Below, in pieces: positions 29,138-41,100 of a stretch of DNA of 64,000 bases (position 1 is the first letter of the stretch; each line of letters starts with the position of its first letter). The DNA is taken from assembly GCA_017654935.2 (NCBI GenBank), contig CM065699.1:49514372-49578371 (forward strand), written 5' to 3'. The position numbers and the translations under genes were made by a program. Below the pieces are notes generated by a model. That model was not told the DNA's origin. It did not search any database and saw only the letters and a program-made list of their open reading frames with translations. This DNA is from Phymorhynchus buccinoides. Its lineage: Eukaryota; Mollusca; Gastropoda; Neogastropoda; Raphitomidae.

Positions 29138-32100
29138 GTAGACATTAACATGTGATCGGGTGATTGCACACGAATCAGAACTCTGCCCATTTGCTACACG
29201 AAATTCTTTGTATGTGTGTGTCAAATCTTTACCCTTGTAGTTGTACAAGTTGTAGTAGTAGTACTAGTACAGTAGTACTGAGTAGTAGTAGTAGTTAGGG
29301 ACAGAACAAGCCGTGAGGCTTTTTAGGAGTCCCATCGTTTTGATGAAAATGGTGTTTTACGTCCTCTTGGTCTGAATCAGACACATATGGGACATTTGTA
29401 AATACAAATATGGTGGGAACAATACTGGAGGCAATGCCCAGAGGCAGTACAAAACCAGTAAAGTCCCGATTTTTTTAAATTAATACAGATAGCTGTAGCG
29501 GTGACCACGCCTCGGTTAAACCTCATCGGCAATGGCACCGCTACAAGTATTTGTTGCATTTTAGGAGTCCCATCGTTTTAAAGTTTGGCAGGTATTATAT
29601 AGGTCAAGGTTTATACGGCCCAAAAATTTTCCTATAAAATAAATTAATCAAAGCTTCTAAATATACTAATAAATTTTGGAAATTCATCAAGACGATTTTT
29701 GAAGATGTTAGTATTTGGTGCACATTTTAACTCAAAAGGAAATTCATTCCACATGTTAGCAACTCTGTTACTGAAAACATTTTTTCTAATATTAGTATTA
29801 CACCTTTTGATAAATATCTTCCCATCAGAATTTCTTGTTAGATTATACTGTGGTGATTCAAAAAATGTATCCCATGACAAATCAATATGGCCATTGAATA
29901 ATTTGTAAGTTTCAATAAGATCCCCCCTAATTCTTCTTCCCTTTAATGAAAACAAATTAAGATACAAAAGTCTATTTTCATGACATATTTTTACACTGCT
30001 TTACAAGTTTAGTAGCTCTGCGTTGTACCGTGTAAGGCTTCCCACCCTTCACCTCCCTCCCCCACCCGTATCCCCATCTTTCATCGTGAAAGTATGTCAT
30101 TATTAACATTTCTTCCCCTCACAACACTATCTGAACCATCTTAGACGGAAAAAGTGCTGTCTCTATAGGGGATTTGAAGAATGAAAATATCACTTTTTCC
30201 GTCAAAAAAATCACCAATATTTTCTGTCCCGGATAGTACACTTGACACTTGGAGCGCAAGTGAAGTTATAGTGCGCGTGCAATACAACAGCACTTGTCGC
30301 AAGTGAAGTTATAGTGCGCGTGCACTACAACTGCACTTGTACCGTTTTGAGTTTAGGGGAAGACATGTTAATATTGCCGAAAGTATTAGTACAAAAAAGA
30401 AAAGTAATATAGGTTGCTGCTGGGGGGTCTGGTCGTTTCGAGTGCAAACCATTTTGTGCGCTGGTCGTTTCGAGTGCAAACCATTTTGTGCGCTGGTCGT
30501 TTCGAGTGCAAACCATTTTGTGCGCTGGTCGTTTCGAGCACAAATTTCACTTTTTTTTAGGGTTAGGTAAATGAGCACAAATTTCACTTTTTTCTAGGGT
30601 TAGGGCTGTCGCATGAAAATAGGTAGCTCGTAAAAATAAGTAGCTCGCTATTATGAGAGTCTGTATTTGCGACAACCACAAATTTCACTTTTTCTGTACT
30701 TTAACCATTTAACTAACCCTAGAAAAAAGTGAAATTTGTGGTTCATGCTCAATGTCGCAAATACACACTGTCATAGGTAGTGAGCTACTTATTTTTACGA
30801 GCTACCTATTTTCATGCGACAGCGGCTAGGTAAATGGTTCAAGTAAAGAAAGAGTGAAATTGGCGCTCGAAATGGTTTGCGCTCGAATCGACCCGTGACC
30901 GCTGCTGGACTTGGCATCATGCTGGCTGGCCAGGTCAATTGTTTTTAGGGTATTCTCTCCCCAAGTTTTAATGACAACAGAACCATCAAAATGATGTCGG
31001 TCATGGTGGTTGTGTAGTGAAAGATGAGGCAAAGGGTAATTTACCAAGCGTGTTATCTCTACAAAGTCCAATGCTTGTGAAGGAAATATAATTATGAGAT
31101 TAATTCATTAATTAATGCAGAAATAGCATTTAACTATCAAAAGATTATAAAGTTCATTAATAATAATAATTTTATTTCAAATAGTGCTAAAATCCATACA
31201 GTAGTATGCTTGATGCGCTTTACAAAAACAACATTGGAAGATGAAAAACATGCATTAAAATCAAAAAGATAGTCATACTACCTGCATTGAAACATTGCCT
31301 TTTTTTCACCTGTGTTTCAGGAAAGCAGCGGAACTGAAAAGTCTGTTAGGGGTTCGGGCCAGTAGCATCTCCATTGCTGCGCTGCGTCTGACGGAAACCT
31401 CCCACGTCGTGCTATGTTTGGACATAGCCGGAAGACTGCTGTCTCGCCCCGTTGACAAGGTTGGGATTTGTCATTTATTGCTTTATCCTCAATCATGGAT
31501 TTTTTTATGTTTAACCCTTTCATCGCCTCTTGGCACCACAATGATTTAACACCCATGTCACTAAAAGGAATCAAATGAGGGTCTGGTATCCAGTGACCTT
31601 GTGTTCTTAATTTTGAGAGGCAAGGACAGGCCCTATTTTAGGCATGTCACAAAGGAATCGCCTGTATTCCAGACAAAATCTTTTCTCTACCCTGGTAAGT
31701 TTAATAGTACATTTTGGCTGAGGAATGGCTAGCGTTGAAAGGGATTAAAAAAATTTGTGTTAAATGAGTCGCTGTTGCCGTGTGTTGGTAAGTCCGAGTC
31801 GCTAGCTCGTAATCCGTCAGGTTTGTGAGTGCGCGGGTTCGAGCCCAGCTCGGTTCACAGTGGTGTGTCCTTGAGAAAGACGCTTTGCTCCTATTTTCCT
31901 CACTCCACCCAGGTGTAGATGGTTACCTCACGTCAGTTGGGGGGAAAAGTCCTTCGGATGAGACTTTTCAAAAACCGAGGTCCAATGTGCGAATGCATGC
32001 ACAAGATCTTGCGCACACGTTAAAGCCCATCCCACTATTCGGTACGAGTAGGCCGTGTGTGCCGGTGGGATGGATGACACGAATTCACATAGCATGCATC

Positions 32101-35100
32101 CTGTGCGCTATTAATGGTCTGAATGAGGACTGGTGAGCGCGGGGCAGAATAAACATCCCCAACTGGAAGAAGAAGAAGAAGAATGAATAAACAACCTACC
32201 CACCCCCAACCCCTGTTAAGGAAAGGTGCTTTAGTTTAATACAAGGCTGATGTCAAACAATGAAACATTCTCATGGTTTACGAATTGTGTAGTTTAGATA
32301 TGTGTGTGCTTGTTTGTCAGATGGAGGCTGTCAAGCTATCAGAACTGAAAAAGTGCTCTTCAAAATTTTGTGGTTTTTAGGGTCATCTTTAACTCTTCTA
32401 GCATCATGGGTGATTACACTCTACCCAACTCTACACTTCCACTAAATCAGTAAATCAGGGTTCATAGGGGCCCTACCAATCCTTATGTCTTGACAAATTG
32501 AAATCTCCAAGTAAGGCCTTACAAGTGCTTATATTCACTTCAAGGTCCTTACAAGTCCTGACAGCTGCCCAAAACTGCCCTGAGCAGCAAGACCATACTC
32601 AAAATAGATCGCAGAAGCAGCACTTTTACACTTGAGAAACATCGCTCAGCACCTACTCCACCTTACCCCCCTCCCCCACCTTCCCGTTTCAACTGACGGC
32701 TTAGCAGACGAACGATGCACCGTGAGTTGTCAAGATAAAGTGGACAAATCTCGTTCTTTATCCTTGTGTCGTTTTACGAGAAAACTTGTGTATCTGTGTC
32801 AGCCATAGTTTTTCTATTGGCTTAGACATTGTTCACAATGCTGGGAAAATGTTCCTTTCAAGATCGTTGGCTAAAGTAAAAGACGGAGATTATCCTTACG
32901 CCTACAGGTCCTTACAAGGTCCTTACTTGGGGATAGCTGAAAGCCCTGGGAACCCTGGTAAATGCAAAGACATTCACTGCTGAGCACCCTGCCATGTGTT
33001 TTTCTATTTTTAGACCTTATGTCAGTGGATTTTTTTTCTGTTCAAGCAACGCAATATGCGCACTCGAAAAAATAGTTACTCTCTTGTCGGTTGAGATGCA
33101 ACAGACAACCTAGAGCATACAAAAAATACATGGTGCTATGGCTTTTTTTTTAAACTAATTTTAGGGTCATTTTTTTCTTCTTCCATTTTTTACAAAGCAT
33201 AACTGCACTCGTATGGTTTACTGCGTAACTTAATATGCTCTCGTTTGCCAGACGGAGGCAGTGAAGCTGTCGGGACTGAAGAAGATGGGCTACCAGGTGG
33301 CGCTGAAGAGCCTGGAGAGCGTCCTTGACCTCAACCCCAAGACCAGCATGCGGGACATGGCCGTCCAGTTCGGCTGTCTGCAGGTGCTGGACAAGGCGGC
33401 CAGCATCCTGTCCAGGTCAGTGGACGAAGTCGGAGATTATTGATTAGAAACAGTTGTGTGTTTGACCCCTTCACTGCTAGAGGGAATCTCAGACATAATC
33501 AATGAGACTTTATACAGTGGAACCTCCCTTATAAGACCTTCAAAAATCATCCAAAATGAGATCTTATTATGGAGGGGTCTTATAAGGGAGGTAATTTTAA
33601 TACTTACAAAGAAGGGCAATGTCTCGGAGAAGTAGGTCTTATGTGGGAGGGAGTCTTATAATGGGAGGTCTTATAAGGGAGGTTCCACTGTACTATCATA
33701 CAGGGCTCCCAGGGACCCCAATTTGTGGGTCTATGAAGCACTAACATTCTAAAGGACCCACTAGAAAAAAATATTTTTAGCATTTACAATGCCACTGGGA
33801 CCCTCTATCCCACCTCAAGGGCCCTTTATACTGTAAGTGAAGGAGTCCCTGGGACCCCTTGTTTTGCGGGACGATTGGGGGCCGGCCATGCCATATTTTT
33901 TTTACTACAAGGCGCACCTTTGTATAAGGCGCACCGCCCAAATTTTACCCAAATCTCAGAATTTGTTACTATATTTTCTTACTATTTCATCAGTCACATT
34001 ATAAGGCGCAGGGGTCTGAGTCTTGGGGAAAATGACGACAACTTTAGAATGACGCACTGTGTTCTCTGTCATGTCTGTCTACTCAAACACATGAGGTGAC
34101 GGCTTATTAAAGCCAATCTAACTTGTTTGTCCCCACTCTGTTAGGCGGGATCATTCACACACACTTTGAAATTACTCCCCTTAACCCTCTTGCTCAGCGA
34201 ACGTTCGGGGACGTAAAAATAAAAAACGGAACAGAAATTCCTAGAACGTTTGGGAACGTACGGATTCCACGTGGCCGGTATGGGCGCTTCCATTTTGTTT
34301 CCATCACGTGGCAGGCACGTGAGCGCTTCAGCCTCGCTTTTGCGATAGATTACACTTCCGCCCTGTAGCTTTCAATGCTTCTAGGCCGATTGGTTTGAAA
34401 GATGATTTTTTTTAAATTAGTGACTGACTTCGGCATTTTCATGATTTTTCCAATTTATTTTTCCATTGGCTGAGGAAAGCGATGAATATTCATATTTTTG
34501 TGAAATTTAGGACTTATGAAGTCGCAAAGTGATGAGTAAGGATGTGGTCTGACCTATTTCCATTTCAGTCGTCTTGGGCTTTACCAGTCTGCAAAAGTAG
34601 GCAGTAAATGACTAGTGAATGCAGTTTTGCGACTACACTTTGGCATTTTGATCCTTTTTTTTGTGTGTGGAGTCATGCACCCCCATAACATGTTGAAATT
34701 AATTTAGCAAATAAGACAGACATCTCGGCAACACATGTATTCAAAACAAAAACACACACAAAATCTGCTAGGGTATATTTTATTTTATTTTTCTGACGCT
34801 ACCCCACCTTTTGTACGGAGTGACGTTCCTTGGGCTAGGATTTCAGAAGTGACTGAGAGCAAAGAGTGTCAGGCCTAAGACTAAGAGGGTTAATTATTTC
34901 AGAAAAATTCATATTGAAGCCCAGTGTGTCACCTGGCAGTATTGGGCGACAGAAAGGCACATTACATCTGTGATTCAAAATCAACACAGGGTCGAGTTTC
35001 TCTAGACGACGGTCACCGCGCGCATAACTGTTATGCCAAAAGGGGTCTAAGAAACACTTTAGAATACATTTGCTGAAGATTATTACAAGCCGATTCAGTA

Positions 35101-38100
35101 GTGATTGGTCTGATTGGTTTAAAAAAATTATTATTTTAACCAAACAATGGACCAATCAACAACAAGAAATGTATTCACCCCCTACTAGTTCCGGATAGTT
35201 CGCTGCTTGCTCAGTGTTTGGCAAGAGCAAAACGTTATGCAAATTATCGGCAAACGAAGGGTGTTTCTTAGACCGTTTTTGCCGATTTGAGCGAGCCCTT
35301 GTGAAATGGACTAATTCTTCTTCTTCATCGATCGCTCAGTTTCGTGCCATATGAGTGCAGATGTGTTATGCTGCGGTTATGCGCCTAACTAAGAAATACC
35401 TAGGCCCAGCATGTCCGTCTTCGTCTTGAAAAAAATCTTTATAATCTTTGCTAGAAAAACGGCAGGAGAATGGACCAGTAAGGCAGACAGATAGTAGATG
35501 ACAGTAAGCAACGGGAAAAGGCAGAGTCAGAGTGACAGATTAGAGGAAGTTACAAGCACAGAACTTCCAGAAGGTGGGGGATCTATTTGTGCAAAAGACC
35601 CCCCTCGGTATCCCCACCTGACACACACGCACACGCACACACACGCACACACACACTGGACTTAGTTTGCTTGTACGTATGTGATTTTAATCTGCAAGTG
35701 TGGACATTATTATTGGGACGCGTTTCCGTTGTGTTACAGATACGAGAAAGAGCAGTGCTGTGACATTAATTCCAACTACACCCTCTTTCAAGCCGCCGCT
35801 CTTCTCTGTGTCTGCAAGTGAGTGGTGATGATGATGTTATTCATCTTCGTTTTGTCCTCCGCCCACGTTAGTGGAAGAAGGATTTTTTTATATAATGTTT
35901 TTGGGGGGGAGGGTTTTCAGTTTTGTGTGTGTGTAAGTCAATTGTGTTTTGGCATAAATTGATATTTTAGTTTTTCACGGTGGAGCAAAGATTCCTTGTT
36001 GATACACAGAAAGCCGAATGGAGTTATCTTGTCTAGTTTTTATTTTATCATTATTTGAAGTTTGGCGTCCAAAATCATTTGCACAAATCGGGCATAGAAG
36101 ATACAAATTTGCCTCTTTGTTTCTATGGACTTGATTTAGAAAACAATAAAATAAACAAAGAAATCATTCTAAATTGTCTTCCATGGTCTAGATACTGGTA
36201 GCATACATAAAAATAGACATAAATATGCCGTAAATAGAAAATTGTTATTTTGGGGGTTGTTGATTATTTTTGGCTTTTGCTCAAAACATTCTGAATGACT
36301 TATGTAGGTTTTTTCCCATGAACTATCGCATTTGTGCTGTTTTCAGGCAAGAGAAAGTGCGGATTGACACGAGCCGTCTGCGTGAAATGGCCGGGGTGAA
36401 GCGCGGCGTCATGGATCGCCTGGTAGATCAGATGGGTGTCCTCGCTATCATCATGCAAAGTGGGTCTTTTTCTTCTGCCGCAGTTTACTTCTGTAGGAGT
36501 GCTAGTTTCCCCGAGCATGCCGGAAATCCGGTTGGGGGGGGGGGAGGCCAAAACTTGTAGCTTCCGGTTTTCGGTTGCCAAAAGTTGTGCCTTTTTTGTT
36601 TTGTTTTAGTTAACCCTTTCACCACCAATTTCGCATTTTTGCACCACAATGATTTAACAGCCTTGTCATAAAAACTCTTGAAATCGGGGTCTGTTATTCA
36701 ATGATATTGTGTTCCTAAATTTGGGCAGTAAGGATTAACCCCATTCTAAATGTGTCACAGAGAAATCCAACAATATTGCAGACATCTTTTCTGAAGCCAA
36801 GTAACTTTAATGGAAATTTTTGTCAAATATGGCTGGCAGTGAAAGGGTTAAAGGGGCACCCTGATGGATGAGTTTTTGCAAGAAACACGTAGAGATCACC
36901 AGAAAGAGAGCCTTTTCAAGGATCGGAATACTCACTTTGCTCTGGTTTCCTAGAAATCAAACTGTCAAAACGGCAATTCCTCCTTGGCGGAGTTGCCGGA
37001 GAGAGAAGCCATTTTGGGCGGAGGCCACTTGAGTGGTTGAAGCTTTTTCTTTGTAGTGCAGCAAAAGAAAAAAAATTGAGCTAGTTCCTTTGTTATGAGC
37101 AAAACTCCTTGGTAAACTGTAAATAAAAAGGCTTGTATTGTGGAAATTTCGTGATTTGGTCTAAGCGACTCAGGTGGCCATTAGAAAAGAGAAGGCACAT
37201 GCCTTCTGTTTGACTGAAAGAGTCTGACTTCCAGCTACTCCGCCAAGGAGGAATCGCTGATTTGACGGTTTGATTTCTAGGAAACCAGAACAAAGTGAGT
37301 GTTTTGATCTCTGTAAAGGGTGTTTTCCTGGTGATCTCAACCATGTTTCTTGCAAAAAAACTCATCCGTCAGGGTGCCCCTTTAAGAGTGGTTCAAACAA
37401 ATTCTTGGGACGAGAGACTTCAGGGAACGTCATTGCAAGTTTCATAAGTAATGACGTAATTTTTGTGCAAACTTATACATCAAAGATGTACTTAGCGAAG
37501 TAAGTTTTCTTTGGCAATTTGAAATAGAAATTGATTACAGGGCTGCCTACTGTCCCCTCTGAAGGGTCATTGTCCCTGGAAACTGTTAAAAAGAGCAGGC
37601 TGGAATTCACTTTTCTGTCTGGTGTCCCTGGAAACTATGGAATCGAATTTTCATAGAACAGTCAATCTATTCTATCATCCTTACCATTCCACTACAAAGT
37701 GCATATTTGTACAAGATTAGCTTGGAAGACAGAAATAAAACCAAGAGTGTCTTACTACCACAACTCCCAATCCAGGTAACTTCCGGTTAAGCAGACTACT
37801 CACTTTCTTTCAAGCTAGCATGGAAGGCAGGTTTGTTTTTCTGTTTCTCCAGGAATTTTGTCTCCTGCTTTCAGCTTAATGAGTGTCTTTTGTTTTCCTT
37901 TGGTTTTCCTTGTGTTGCTTTGCTACTTGGGTAAGTTCGTTCGGCCCTCCCCCCTTTTTGGTTGTAATCTTTGTGAAGATTTCGGGCCTGTTGGTCAAAA
38001 GGTGGGCGTGGATTCTGGCTTCGGGTTTCGCGTTATGGAATCTACTCCTTCTAAAGAAGGTTGTAGATTCTTCGGCGTTAGTTAGCAAACCTTCAAGTAG

Positions 38101-41100
38101 TTCAACTAAGGAACCTCAGCCTTCTCCTCCCAGGGATGACAAAGACCGTTTTCTAAAATCTAGTCCTTCAGAAAAGTCTTTGTCCAAGTCAAATCTCGGT
38201 CAAGAAGTTCGAGTAAGTCTCATTCTTCGCGTTCGGTTCAAGATACAAAGCAAGTGGTGTCGGAATTGCTGGCTCATTTGCGTTCTACGGGCGAATAGTC
38301 TTCGGCCATGCCGTTCTCCTTCTCCCAAGTGGATTCGGCTGGTTTGGTCCAGCACATTTCGGTGGATGATTCTCATGTTGTTGGGTGTTTTGGACGTTGA
38401 CCCGGCCTTTTCAACGGTTGGTCTTCCACTCCAGGATTCGTTGTCCGTTGAAGATCTCTCACGGATGGAGCTGCAAACCGGCATCCGGGTTTTTCCCGAA
38501 CAAGGTCAGTACGGCTCTTCTAGCCAAGCTAGCTCCCGTACCCCATTGGTTCCTGGCGTTCATGATACCGCACGGGCACTTCCGGTTCTGGAAGAAGAAG
38601 CTGCGAAGAAACCGGTGGTGCTGTCCGACTTGTCTTACAGAGCTATAGACAACCGGGCGGTACCCACCGATGCCACCATTACGCCTGGTGATGCCGGCCG
38701 AAAAACGGACGATGCCGCTAATGGGGGTAGCTTCCCTGGCGACGGCAGCCTCGGTGCCTTAGGCACCGGGCCGGCATCCGCACCCGGAGTTCTCCGAGCG
38801 GACCGGCCACGGCGACATGGTCTCGCGGGTCCACCACGGGCACGGCGGCTACGGCCTCTCCCGTGGGTGGTCCCTGGCGACGGCAGCCTCGGTGCCTTGG
38901 GCACCGGGCCGGCATCCGCACCCGGGGTTCTCCGGAGCGGACCGGCCACGGCAACATGGTCTCGCGGGTCCACCACGGGCACGTCGGCTACGGCCTCTCC
39001 CGTTGGTGGTCCCTGGCGACGGCAGCCTCGGTGCCTTAGGCACCGGGCCGGTATCCGCACCCAGAGTTCTCCGAGCGGACCGGCCACAGCGACATGGTCT
39101 CGCGGGTCCACCACGGGCACGGCGGCTACGGCCTCTCCCGTGGGTGGTCCCTGGCGACGGCAGCCTCGGTGCCTTAGGCACCGGGCCGGCATCCGCACCC
39201 GGGGTTCTCCGGAGCGGACCGGCCACGGCGACATGGTCTCGCGGGTCCACCACGGTCACGGCGGCTACGGCCTCTCCCGTGGGTAGTCCCCAGGCCCAGG
39301 GCCGTACGACGGCGGGCAGTCAGTCCATGGGACGTTTGCCTCAGCCCGTACCGGTCACGCCCGTTACCGCTGGTATGGTTCTTCAGCGGACCTACTCTCA
39401 CCAGGAGGTTATGGACCTTTTGTCGGTTGTTCTTCCTTCGGTCAGTCAGCTCAACCAGCGGCGTCAGTTACGACTTCGGGTCACACGGTGGATTCTATGG
39501 AAGAGGTTTTTTTCAGATCCTTCTGTTTCTGTCATTCAAGGGTATCTGGCGGCCTTGCAGCCTTACTGCGCTCCTTCTTTCACGGTTGCAACCGAGAGTT
39601 GTTCAACCGTACCCTTGTTGTCTTCCTTCTGAACGAATTTTTGCGGGGGCAACGGCCCCGGCTTCGCCGTTCTTTCGAATGATGTCTGTTCTGGCAGGCA
39701 TGGTTTCTTCTGATTACAACCATGAGTTGTTCAACCAGTTGTCTCGTTCACCCGTTCCAGTAATCCTTTTTGGTCTGGTTCCGTCCCGATCGAACTATAC
39801 TGTCCGGCTAACATGATCTTCCATGCCCAGCCGTCAGCTCAGTTGTTTGACTGGGTGGCGTTGAAATGGGTTAAGTCTACGTCACGTTTGCACACTGTTT
39901 CGCCTTTTGTCTACATGTTTTCCTTTTCGGTGGGGACATTTCCGCGTCATCTGGTTAGATTTGACGTCATGCGATAGCAACTATGTTGCTCTTTCGGTCT
40001 GTCCCTACGTCAGAGGTAGTTTTTTATTTTTACCTTCCAACGGTCTTAGCATGTAGAGTTGGTTACGAAGTGCAGTCGCACATTCGTACCGTGGCTTCTC
40101 AGTTTGCTAGTTCAGAGGTTGAATCTGCTGTTTTGCGGATTCTCATCTTAATCATTTAGTACTAGCTGTCTCTTCCCGTCATCGATCCTTTGCTTGCCCA
40201 TTCTGAACAAGTCTTGTCCAAATGTGGGCCATTTTGTTTTTGACTCAGACTCGCCACTTCGATATTTTTCTGGTTCGAAAGGGCGTAGCAGCGTGTGGTG
40301 GCCCGGTCCGGCCACTCATAGTCCGTTTTTGTATCGGCCTTGGCTGCTCTAGGTGACTCCATGCGGAGTTTGTCATCTCCTGGCTGCTTTTCCAGGATGT
40401 TGTCTCGGTGGAGTCCACTCAGGTTCTGCCCCAGGATGATGCTTTCGGTACCCTTCTGTCTCGTGGGTGCCGATTGTCTTTTCTCCACCTGCAGATCCTC
40501 TTCGCTTTCAGATCTTGGATGCAGAGGTCAAGTCCCTTCTGGACAAGGGTGCTGTGATTCCAGTACCCAACCCAGGCCCGGGTTTCTACTCGCGCATGTT
40601 CACTGTACCAAAGAAGAACTGTGAGTTCCGTCCAGTGCTGGACTTGTCTCCTCTCAATGCTTTTCTGCGCCCCATGGCGTTCAGAATGGAGACGGCTGCT
40701 TCGGTTCACAACTTCATCCAGCCGGGGGATTGGGCGACTTCCATAGACCTCAAGGATGCCTTTTTCCATATTTCGATCCACCCAGATCGAAGGCATCTCT
40801 TGAGGTTCGTATGGGGGAACACGACTTATCAGTTCGTAGCCCTTCCCTCCGGGCTCTCTCTGGCCCCTTGGATTTTCACCATGGTGGTCAGGGAGTTCGT
40901 CGGCGTGGCCGGGTCCAGAGGGATCCGGCTCAAGGTGTACCTGGACGGCTGGCTCACCTCGGCTCAGTCCAGGGACCGGTGCCAGGAACACACTTCGGAG
41001 CTCCAGGACCTGTCCGTCCAGGTTGGTTTTCAACATGAACGTCAAAAAGTCGGATTAGACTCCGGCCCAGGAATTCAAATTTCTGGGGATGGTCTTCAAT

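Noticed and set aside
34181..34893. LTR or other long terminal repeat element
   Set aside because: Ends are inverted and TTAA-bounded, with no direct repeats, primer-binding site or frame.
38635..39632. Long frames on both strands in the GC-rich DIRS repeats
   Set aside because: 139-bp tandem repeat with high GC. No stop codons by composition, and no domain.
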